From Simmondsia chinensis (Eukaryota; Streptophyta; Magnoliopsida; Caryophyllales; Simmondsiaceae), in the NCBI GenBank assembly GCA_018398585.1, contig JAGTTD010000011.1:16979346-17043345 (forward strand): a stretch of 64,000 nt of DNA, in the 5' to 3' direction. The position numbers were made by a program, and so were the translations under genes. Within the stretch, counting starts at the first letter, position 1. The number at the start of each line of letters is the position of its first letter. This document shows, in pieces, positions 22,561-31,818 of this stretch. Under the pieces are notes generated by a model. It saw only the letters and a list, made by a program, of their open reading frames with translations, had not been told where the DNA came from and ran no database searches.

Positions 22561-23723
22561 ATTCATTTGTCATAGAATGGAACATAAAACAGCTTGTCAC
22601 CACAACAATTGACGATTAAAATACCCTACGATAGTATATTCATTGCGAGGAAGTCACAGTCATCCAAGGTTTGCAAACAGAACACACGCTTAAAAAATTT
22701 TGTTTATGTCTTTTGCTAAAAAATTCACATATGGATAATCTGGTGTTTTGTTAATCATCTTTTATATATGGAAATGTGCTTATTTCTTCCCTACTTGCAA
22801 AGGTGATAAGTGGGTTCCGAACTCCACCTTGTAGTGCTAAAAGAATTAGCTCATTTCTAATATGGTGCCAAAAAAGCACAATTACTTTAATTTTTAACTT
22901 TGCAAGTACAGGGCTAAAAAATTCATGTAGCCGTAGTTTAAGTTTTTTTTTTTTTTTTTTATCAATCTTCCTTTTTCTAATTTTAAAAATATTTAAATTC
23001 CCCAAAACTCCGAAAGGGCTATGCAGTCGTTGAGGGTCACTAATTTTAAAAAAATAAAAAATAACTAACCTTTTACGCGTTGTTGTTCGATTACTAAACG
23101 CTATGTTTTGGCCATTCTAGACTTAATGAAAAATTAAAAATTAAAATGGTGAGTCACATATTTGGGGCTTCACGCAAGAAGCCCAAATATGGGCCTCCTC
23201 ATTTGTACGGTGCCCGAATTTGGGCCACCGTGGGGTCTCCCCTAAGTGCTTGTGCTTGGTTCGATGAAAGTTTGAGGTTACTGTAAACATACAGCAAATC
23301 AAATGCAACAAAACGGATCTCCAGAGCGAATCCAATTTATCAGTCGGCTTGCCCAATGTACTAAATATCAAACAATTGGAGTCTGCCATATATACATTTG
23401 GTTTGCCATCAAATTTACTTCAACTCTCAAAATTTTGAAGGTTGAGAGAGGTGCTCTATAAGCATGAGTCACAGCAATTCAGCATTATACAAAATTCTGA
23501 GAAGAAAAAGCAAACGAATAATTTTCTCATGAAATCCAATAAAGGCGGCAGATATGTAAGCATTTTGAGCTGAACGCTATGTTACAAAACCACCGTTGAT
23601 GTCAACTCCCTGCTATCATGGCACCATGACTGCATATACCTCTGACCATGTCCCAGGATGGTGCAAGAAATGTGACATAGAAAGCATAATCAAACCAAGT
23701 CAAACATAACTACCAACAATAAG
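22561..23723. other. Intergenic, no gene recognised
   Basis: AT-rich sequence with a T tract at about 22947-22966. Frames at 22751-23033 on both strands and 23141-23389 have no recognisable domain. Nothing further is supported. Confidence 0.45.
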
Positions 23724-23938
23724 TGTGACACCCCAAACCCGCTGGAACGGCTACACAGCATAAGCTCACTTGCGACCTAAAAGGCTTTTAAACTCAAAAA
23801 AAGTAATGAAACATTCAGCCATAGTTGAAGTATCATAAATTTTACACATACAATGAGTTTGCTACAAACCAATATACATAAGAAAATTGCATAGGTTCTT
23901 ATAGAAAAGGAAGGGAAGTAGATCTCAGTTTAAAACAC
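23724..23938 (-). repeat. Candidate old LTR K, left part (split by element A)
   Basis: Starts TGTGACACCCCAAACCCGC on the plus strand, so the minus strand ends GGGTTTGGGGTGTCACA. I recall this as a common 3' end of plant gypsy LTRs. The sequence resumes after element A at 59838. A minus-strand TATA-like CTATAAATATGGGG near 60621 lies in the continuation, giving a possible LTR of about 1.2 kb. The right terminus was not found. Confidence 0.35.
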
Positions 23939-23943
23939 CTTAA
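23939..23943. repeat. TSD of element A, left (CTTAA)
   Basis: CTTAA directly before the left LTR is repeated exactly at 59833-59837 directly after the right LTR, nearly 36 kb away. This proves that the two LTRs belong to one insertion. Confidence 0.9.
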
Positions 23944-24752
23944 TGTTGATGCATTTTCAAAATATGTAACGAATAATATGCTAAATGTTTGCTTAAATGT
24001 GCATAAATGTGCTTAAGATTGTCCTATTACATGTTCTAAGTATTTAAGGCTTGTAAGGGATGTGTGTCGACACATGGGCCATGTGTGTCGACACACAATC
24101 CAACAGAACCACAGGGGAACAGCTGTGTATTGACGCACATGGCCCGTGTGTTATCCCACATCCTTTACAGAAGTTCACAAGAAGTAGCTATGTGTCGACA
24201 CACAGGCCCCGTGTGTCGACACATAGGCTTACATAAGAGATATGTGTTGAAGTGAGTGTCAACACCCAGTTCGACACCCATTTATAGAGAGCTGTGTGTC
24301 GAAGTGTGTGTTGACACACAACTTCGACATACAGGTTGGTTTTGACGGTTTTTTGAGCAGTTTTTTCCCTGTTTTTTACGGTTCCTTTTGGGGTCTTTTG
24401 GGACGTCTTGGGGGCATTATATACAGTAACAATTCCTCTGTTTTCTTAAGGCTTTGAACACATACTTTGAGAGGAAGGTTTCCAAGAGAATAAGAAGAGA
24501 ACAAATCAAAGCATTTCTTATAATTGCTCTTGTGTCTTCATGTTCTTGTTTAAGAAACTTCAATCTCCCTACATCTCATTCAATCTCTCCTCTTACATAC
24601 TCTCACTTCATACTTAGTTGTTGTTGTATCCCCGAGATATTTTGTGTACTGAAATAAACCTTAAGAAAAGTGATCACACGGCCTCAACACCTGCGATCTT
24701 TTGGTTACCCGATTGCAAGGATTTTGCAAGTATTTAAAGGTTTGCACCAACA
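23944..24752 (+). repeat. Element A left LTR (5')
   Basis: Starts TGTTGATGCA and ends TTTGCACCAACA: TG...CA ends with TGTTG/CAACA inverted repeats. 809 bp. A TATATA element lies at about 24416-24424 (CATTATATACAG, conserved in the right LTR). The U3 carries a cluster of perfect palindromes. No methionine-tRNA primer site (TGGTATCAGAGC) follows at 24753, unlike B, C, D, E and F. Confidence 0.9.
24063..24223. promoter_or_regulatory. Palindrome cluster in element A U3
   Basis: TGTGTCGACACA, a perfect 12-bp palindrome, occurs at 24063-24074, 24191-24202 and 24212-24223. It is extended to a perfect 16-bp palindrome TGTGTGTCGACACACA at 24082-24097. Degenerate versions lie between them. Just downstream (about 24294-24330) a larger inverted repeat joins TGTGTCGAAGT to ACTTCGACATA. 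The right LTR keeps one exact 12-mer (59246-59257) and several mutated ones. Confidence 0.8.
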
Positions 24753-24782
24753 CTCTTGAGCTTTAGATTCTAGTTTTGGGAT

Positions 24783-25560
24783 ATGGTTTCATCACTTCGA
24801 GAAATGACAACCAATTTCGTCAAGTTGGCCTGATTTAATGGCAGAAATTTCTCTGACTTTGAATGTGGTGTATATGTTGAATACACCATTCCTTTCGCCC
24901 TCTTCTAAGGAGGAGACTTTGGGCATGCAAAGGGCCACATCAAATTGGGAAAATGATCGACTACATCTGCAGAGGGCACATCCTGAGCGGCATGACTGAC
25001 GCCCTGTTTGATATCTACTCAAACGTGCCGACCGCGAAGGAACTATGGGATGCACTTGATGCGCGCTGCATGGCTGATGATGCAACGACCAAAAAGTTCC
25101 TGATTAGTCAATTTAACAATTATAAAATGGTAGATAATCATCTTGTCATGGAGCAATTACATGAAATCGAACAAATCTTGAATAATTTCAAATAACATAA
25201 TATGAATATGGATGATACAATAGTTGTTTCATCCTTGATTGATAAACTTCCGCCTTCATGAAGAGACGTTAAGAAAAGTCTCAAACATAAGAAGTAAGAT
25301 ATGTCAATGGAGGAATTGGCTAACCATTTGCATATTGAGGAAGGCTACAAGGTACAAGATGACAACAAGGACCGCCCCTGTGATGTTAGGAAAATCAACA
25401 TCACAGAAGAAGGGCAGTCAAGCAAGGGATCCCAGAGAATCGGACACTTTCAAAAGAAGAAAGATGACAAGAGGCCGAAAATGGTTTGTTGGGAGTGTTA
25501 AAAGCCCGGTCACTTAAGTAGGGATTGTTACCGCCTTAAAATAAGAAATGCAAGGGCTTG
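24783..25560 (+). pseudogene. Element A gag
   Basis: Capsid/nucleocapsid protein of a copia element. It opens MVSSLREMTTNFVKL at 24783, soon hits TGA, and after a frameshift continues from 24953 with DYICRGHILSGMTDALFDIY and AKELWDALDARCMADDATTKKFL, the UBN2-type gag core. In-frame stops follow at 25193-25195 and later. The zinc knuckle reads C-WE-C, a stop codon, then KPG-H-LSRD-C (about 25489-25530), so the CCHC pattern is intact except for one stop between the second Cys and the KPG. Only 30 nt separate the LTR end from the first ATG, unusually short. Confidence 0.88.
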
Positions 25561-26676
25561 ATCATCGTGCCAAAAAGTCAAATGATAGGTTCATGGCAAA
25601 GATATCGGAAGTCAACCTAATCGAGAGTGATAACTCTTGGTGGGTTGACTTGGGGGGCCACGAAATATGTGTGTAAGGACAAGGAATTCTTCACGACTTT
25701 TGAACCCATGGACAACAGAATTGTGTTGTTCATTGGCAATGGGCCGACTATACCAGTTAAGGGGAAGGGAAAAGTTGATTTTCCTTTTACCCTTGGAAAA
25801 ACCCTTATTTTAACTGATGTATGTTATGCTCCGGACGTGAAGAAGAATCTTGTGTCCGGTGGCTTACTACATTGGTTTGGGTTCAAGTTGGTTTTCGAGG
25901 CCGACCAATTTGGGGGGCTTTGTTGGTGAAGGGTACTTATGTAAAGAGATGTTTAAGATGAACGTTGATAATAAAGTTGGAAGTTCTGTTTATATGCTTG
26001 ACTCATTGTTTTTGTGGCATCAAATATTAGGTCATGTGAATTTTCGTAGATTGTATGAAATGGTAAACTCATCGTTGATACCTCACATAGATAAGGTTGA
26101 TGATAGATGTAAAACGTGCATGTTAGCGAAAATAACGAAGTTATCTTTTCCTTTAGTGTAAAGAGCAACAAATCTGGTTGATCTTGTACATAGTGATTTA
26201 TGCGATTTTAAAACACCCCATCGTTAAGCGGGAAAAGATACTTCATAACTTTCATAGATGATTGTATGAGATTTTGTTATATATCTCATAGATCATAAAG
26301 ATAACTCACTAGATAGATTTAAAGCATATAAAGCAGAAATCGAACTACACTGTGAGACCTTCCTCAAATGCCTAAGGTCGGACCATGGTGGACAATACTA
26401 TGATCCCAAGTATTTCGAATGCACTAGAATTGTACATGAGGTCACATCGCCTTATACGTCACAACAAAAATGGCATGACTGAGAGGTAAAACCGAACTCT
26501 AACGGAAATGGTCAATTCTATGTTATCATATTCCGGCCCCGGCGATGGATTTTTGGGTGAGGCAATGTTAACGACCTATCATATATTAAATCGAGTACTA
26601 AATCAGAGAAATAAAATGAACCCGTATGAACTATGGAACAAACGAGCCCCTAATTTGAACTGTCTAAAAGTGTGGG
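25561..26676 (+). pseudogene. Element A protease and integrase (N-terminal part)
   Basis: Protease: SWWVD then LG replaces the catalytic DSG, followed by a 1-nt frameshift into ATKYVCKDKEFF (about 25630-25690) and the flap region ILTDVCYAPDVKKNLVSGG. The pre-integrase domain has LWHQILGHVN and CKTCMLAK, the HHCC zinc-binding residues. The integrase core keeps LVHSDLCDF (first Asp) and LRSDHGGQYYD (second Asp). The Glu segment (about 26470-26490) is present only in another frame. The frame runs on to NPYELWNKRAPNLNCLKVWEC, where insertion B cuts it at 26681. Confidence 0.88.
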
Positions 26677-26681
26677 AGTGT
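26677..26681. repeat. TSD of element B, left (AGTGT)
   Basis: AGTGT before B; the right-hand copy (49950-49954) reads GGTGT, one substitution. Joining across B with a single copy restores the copia reading frame at a VWEC segment, which supports the boundary. Confidence 0.8.
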
Positions 26682-27091
26682 TGTTATGATTCAAGATCAA
26701 ACTTGAACCATAACCCAAGATAGAGAGAGACTAAGATGAGAGATTGAAGAGAAAGAGAAGTTAAGGGAGTTAGGGATTAAGAGAAGAAAATTGGAGATAT
26801 TTTCATTGAATGAATCATCCATTACAAGAATATCTACTACTTATACTACACTAGCTTAAGACTAGATACAAAGCATTTGATCTAGAACAACCACCGACTT
26901 AAGCTAAATTGGTTGCCAAAGTTGACTAAAGAACCAAATAATCGAAATAAGCTACTAACTACCACAACCACCCTTCCTGCCAAAAAGAAAAGTTCAAATA
27001 ATTGAGGCTTGTAGCTTTCTTTACAGTAGGGGATCAAGAAAAACAAATCAAGAAAAGCTAAAACACACAAAAATAGCTTAGTATCATAACG
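26682..27091 (-). repeat. Element B 3' LTR
   Basis: Plus strand starts TGTTATGATTCAAGATC; inner end reads ATCATAACG where the partner LTR reads ATCATAACA, so the TG at its minus-strand start has mutated to CG. Length 410 bp. Confidence 0.9.
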
Positions 27092-27119
27092 ATACCTTCC
27101 CCTCAAGAGCAATCTTTAC

Positions 27120-29362
27120 TCAAGAATGAAAGGTAGGGAATTGAGATTTGAGAAAGTTAAAGTTCTCCAATGTAGCCTTCTCGGGTCCCAAATTTGCTAA
27201 CTGAATGAGCACTTCGTTTCCATGAATTTCTTTACTGTTGTCTTTCCCTAAAGTCCAAAATAGCCAATAGTTCCTACACAAGTTGGCCTTGAAACAGGTA
27301 GAAGGAAGAATGGCAGTACTAGTAGATCTAGCTGCTATATGTTTCTTCAATAGAGAGACATGGAACACAGGATGTATATGAGCATCTAGAGGGAATTCCA
27401 GCCTATAAGCCACACTTCCCAATTTGTCCAACACCTTGTATGGATCAAAGAAACATGCACTAAGCTTGATATTCTTGCGGATAGCTACAGATGATTGTCT
27501 ATAAGGCTGCAACTTTAAGAAATAAAATCACCAACATTAAAAGATCGATCAGTTCTCTTTTTATATGCAAAAAATGTCATCCTGGATTGTGCCACTTGAA
27601 GTTTGTTCTTGAGCTGTTGCATCAGTTGCTTCCTTTGGCTTAGAATTTCATTAACCTCAACCACATCTGAAGTAGCACCTGGAATCATCAAGGGGGATGG
27701 AGGATCATAACCACATAAAGCATTGAGAGAAGTGGTTCCCAAGGCTGAATGAGTGCGTGTATTATACCAGAACTCAGCCAACGACAACCATTTATGCCAA
27801 TTATTGGGATGAGAAATGTCATGCTTTTCAAATACTGCTCAACACACTGATTGACTCTTTCTGTTTGTACATCTATTTGTGGATAGTAGGAAGAACTCAA
27901 TTCCAAAGAAGATCCCAACAAAAGGAACAATTTCTGCCAAAAACTACTTATAAACAGCCTGTCTCTATCTGAAATGACAGAGTGAAGCAACCCGTGTAAC
28001 TTGTTGATATTATCCGAGAACAGCCTTGCCAACTTCTCTACAAAAATAGGGTGATGGAGAACAATGAAATGTCCAAACTTGGTGAATCGATCAATAACTA
28101 CCCAAATAACCTCCTTCCCTTTGGACTTAGGCAACCCTTCAATGAAATCCCTACTAATATGTTCCCAAGCTCGATCTGGAATTGATAAACGCTGCAATAG
28201 CCCTTGATGGGGCATGTGTTCACTCTTAGTACGCTGGCAAATCTCACAAGCTTGAACCAATTCAACCACATCTTCCCTCATTCCATGCCAATGAAAATAT
28301 TGCCTGAGCCTTATTTCAATTCCAATGTAAATCCTTCCCTTCCGATGATGCAATTAGCAATAGAAACATGAGATCCTTCTTTAGATTGTCCCTTGATACT
28401 AGAAGCAGTAATATGCTTCTGAGAAAACTCATCCCCATCATAAGACTTAAGGACCTCCTCCATCCAAGAAGGTAGAGCAACTAAAATAGCATTACTAGCA
28501 GCAAGTTCAACATCTTCTTACCTTCTTGACAAAGCATCCCCAACATCTTCCTAAGACCTTTGCATTGAACTCTAGTAGTAATCTATTGCTTAAGCAAATA
28601 TTTGAGGCTTTTGTGATAAGTCTTGATTATGAAATGGTGTCCTTCGAGATAATGCCGCCATTTTTAAACTGCCGTCGAGATAGCCAAATATTCCTTCTTA
28701 TATATTTATGGAATCAAATACCTTGGTCCCAAAGCTTGGATGATATAAGTTATTGGTTGTCCCTCTTGAGAAAGTATTGCTCCCACACCTCTGTTGCAGG
28801 CATCAGTATCCAATACAAAGACCTTACTGAAGTCAGGCATAAAAAGCATAGGAGTTGAGCTCATCACTGCTTTGAGTTTCTTAAAGGCCTCTTATGCTAC
28901 TTCAGTCTAAAAGAACGCATCTTTCTTAAGAAGATCAGTTAGGGGTTTAACAATTATCCCATATCCTGCTATGAACTTTTGATAATAGCCTATCAGTCCA
29001 AGGAATCCTCTCAGCTGCTTAAGAGTTTTTGGAGCTGGCCAGTTAGTCATTGCTTGAACCTTGGCTGGATTTGTAGCAACACCCTCACCAGAGATGACAT
29101 GTCCCAAGTACTCAACTTGTATTCTCGTAAAACAACACTTGGAGAGCTTAGCATACAACTGCTGTTGTCTCATTGTTCTGAACACAAGTTCCAAATGCCT
29201 GATGTGTGCATCCAAGGTAGAATCATATGCTAGTATATCACCGGAAAACACCAGAACAAATCTCCTCAAATATGGCTTGAATACTAAGTTCATCAGAGCC
29301 TGGAATGTGGTTGGAGCATTGGACAAACCAAATGGCATCACCATGAATTCATAGTGCCCATG
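27120..29362 (-). pseudogene. Element B pol, C-terminal two thirds (RT palm to chromodomain)
   Basis: From 29362 downward: RT resumes with [23 protein letters not shown]. The catalytic box is FSGDILAY instead of FFDDILVY, so the first Asp is lost. Connection ([12 protein letters not shown]) and a heavily broken RNase H (28360-28900) follow. The integrase (27688-28353) keeps CEICQRTK, RDFIEGLPKS, SDRDRLF and TERVNQ, that is the HHCC end and the D-D-E residues. The tail has [11 protein letters not shown] and a chromodomain-like NEVLIQL-NL-PEKATLE, and ends FPTFHS at the stop 27120-27122. Several frameshifts (near 27515, 27690, 28354) and stops make it inactive. It was severed from its N-terminal part by element C. 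Confidence 0.9.
29358..29362. repeat. TSD of element C, left (CCATG)
   Basis: CCATG, repeated exactly at 38659-38663. The insertion falls inside element B's RT codons for THHG-HYEF. Confidence 0.9.
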
Positions 29363-29786
29363 TGTCATGATCGGGAAATATTAGAAAATAAGGAATTGTT
29401 ATAGATTAGCTTAAGTCATGGAAATAAGTCATGTAATTAGTGTGGGTGACTGTTAAGTGTTGTTAAGATGTGTTTAGTAGCTATGTTGATGTATTACCGG
29501 TATTAGTTGAAGTCAATTAGTTAGTTGATACGTGAAGTTAGGTTTGGCGGTTGTTAAGGATGGTTTAGTCGGTTATTCAGCTGTCCAAGTACAATGCATC
29601 TTGTTAACCACCATTAAGGGCTAGGCTTAGTATAAGTAGGACACTGTCTTGTAAATTTGGGAATCATTCGATGAAAATTCAACTATCACTTTGAGATATT
29701 TCCTTTCTTTTCTCATTTTTCATTCCTTTATCGCTTTCTTACATTTCTTCTAGGTCATGACTCGAGTTTGATCTCGGATCATGACA
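29363..29786 (+). repeat. Element C 5' LTR
   Basis: 424 bp, TGTCATGATC at the start and GGATCATGACA at the end, with ends that are inverted repeats (TGTCATGATC/GATCATGACA). Confidence 0.92.
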
Positions 29787-29788
29787 AT

Positions 29789-29800
29789 TGGTATCAGAGC
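29789..29800 (+). promoter_or_regulatory. Element C primer-binding site
   Basis: TGGTATCAGAGC, complementary to the 3' end of plant initiator tRNA-Met, two bases after the LTR. Confidence 0.9.
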
Positions 29801-30175
29801 CTTGATTTGCTGATTTGATTCCAAATCAAGCTCTTAATTCAGAAAAAATTCAGAATCGATTTATTGTTGCTGCGCAAGGACTTTAGATGCTTTGGCATTT
29901 GATTTAGTTGAATCTATTTCAACTAAATTGAGTTGTATTGTGTCAAGCTTTGGTTCTGGTTGCAATCTACCAACAAAAGAAAATAGAGGTTGAAATTGAT
30001 TTCAACTTGAGATCTTGAATTGAAGACCTCACGGTTGATCAAGATTTCAAGATTAATTGATTCTTGAAGTGTGATCTTGAAGAATTGCGTGGAATTAACA
30101 TCACAATTGTGATCTGTTGGAGTTTAACAGTGAGCAAATTGAGCTGAAGTTGTGTGTTGGCTAAAGATTTCAAAT

Positions 30176-31482
30176 ATGATTTACAGCTCAAGCCGTTTAG
30201 GAGCAGTAGGAGATGTTGCCGTCAATGTAATTCAGCAAGAACAGATCGCTTATGTTCAGCAGTACCAGCAGTAGATTCCATGTGGTTATAAGCTTACTTT
30301 GCAACAGTCTCAGTAGCGGTTTGTGCAGAATCAACAGGAAATTCAGCAACAAATCCAAAATTCTGCTGGACATCAATTTACTTCGAGCTTGAATGTTGCA
30401 GATGAGAAATTTGATCAAGTGCAGCAGCAGGAGGTCCATAACCTAATTGCTTCAATGGAGGCCAGTAATCTTGAAATTTAGTAACATATTCAAGAATTCA
30501 ACAGCAGTCGGCAACGGTATGATCTCACAAATCCAGCTCAAAACAAATACGTAGATCCGGCTAGAGATGAATTCAATTCGAGCTTTATTTTGGCGAAGGT
30601 GAATTAGCTTAGTGTAAAACCAGTAAATCAAGTTGTGTGTGATGCATTGGTTGGAAATTATGGAGGTAAAGTGGCTATATCTGAAATGAATCAAGAACAA
30701 TCGAGATTAAACTGGAATCTGATTGAAATCGAACCAACTGCTGCTGGATGGTCACGTAATTCGAGTTCTACTTCAAGTGAGGATGTATTTGGTGAATGTG
30801 GACCACGAATTAATGTAGAACAACCTAAAATTGATGCGATACAGCCTGAAGTGCAGGTTGAGGAACCAAATGGTGGTGCTGAAATCAAATCGCAGGTACA
30901 AATTGAGATTTTGAGTATAAGAAAGCTGAGAGTTAGGTTTACTGCATTGTTTGACAAGGAGATTAGCTTGATCATTCATTTAAATCGTAAGAAGTGCTAC
31001 TCTAGCAAGAGGATAAGAGCATTGGAGAAGCCAATCCTTGTTTTCCACGGGGTTGGACCATAATTTTTACAACTTGAAGCAAACGATGAAGTTTTTGGAA
31101 AGCTATATGAGTATAAGAAGGGGGAAATGAAGTAGCCTAAGGTAGTGTTAATGTCTATTGATAGGCTTGGAGCTTCCTTATGGATCCAAAGAAGTATCAA
31201 GAGGGCTGGGAGAAGATCCAAGTGAGGCAGCCATGATACAAATTCAGCCTTACACCATAAAAATGACAGTGCAGAACTCACAAATGCAGAACATGTTGTG
31301 GATGATTCTGCGGTTAGAGCTACTACAAGGGCTATTACTGAAGTGGAAGTTAAAATCGAAGCAAATCAGTTTGAGCAATTTGGCCTTCGAATGCAGGAGG
31401 TGCAGGAGATGTTTGCTGCAATGCAACGTTCATGGGAGGAAAAGTTGGATCAGCACTTCGAAGGAATGCATCGGCAGCTTGA
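30176..31482 (+). pseudogene. Element C long ORF, 5' part
   Basis: A single reading frame from an ATG at 30176 runs to the edge of insertion D and continues at 37012. It is rich in Gln early on (VIQQEQIAYVQQYQQ), acidic in the middle (EVQVEEPNGGAE), has a basic stretch (IRKLRVRFTALFDK) and a predicted coiled coil near the end (EQFGLRMQEVQEMFAAMQRS). At least eight in-frame stops interrupt it (for example within 30260-30620, at 31061-31063 and near 31135). Most sit where CAG or CAA would restore Gln and the frame is otherwise unshifted over 1.3 kb. That pattern argues for a formerly coding sequence decayed by C-to-T change. I find no zinc knuckle, protease, RT or integrase motif. Function unknown; a gag-like structural role is possible. 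Confidence 0.6.
31478..31482. repeat. TSD of element D, left (CTTGA)
   Basis: CTTGA on the left, CTCGA (37007-37011) on the right: one substitution. Removing D plus one copy keeps element C's reading frame (RQLDGLLERL). Confidence 0.85.
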
Positions 31483-31789
31483 TGTTAAGTTCTAGATTGA
31501 ATCTTGAACTTAACCTAAGAACAATAGAATTTGAGATGAGAAAGAATAAGAGATGAGAAGATAAGAAACTAATAACAAGGATTAGCTATATTTCATTGGA
31601 TGATCAAACCTTACATCAATCTAGCTCTTTATAGGAGCTAAACACACGGCACACGCCTCTACTACAATTCAGCACAATTCCCGCCAAAACCAACTACCCG
31701 ACTAACTAACTTTGGCGCCAAAAGACAATTCAAACGATAACGAGACAATTACAACTTATTACATAAGAAAGATAATTGGAAACATAACA
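31483..31789 (-). repeat. Element D 3' LTR
   Basis: 307 bp; plus strand TGTTAAGTTCTAG...GGAAACATAACA. A TATAGGAGC-like stretch near 31631 is within. Confidence 0.92.
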
Positions 31790-31818
31790 ATCCCCTCCCC
31801 TTAAAAATATTCTTGTCC

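Noticed and set aside
22776..23033. 85-codon plus frame with hydrophobic end
   Set aside because: The hydrophobic end is a T-tract translated as Phe; no support as a gene.
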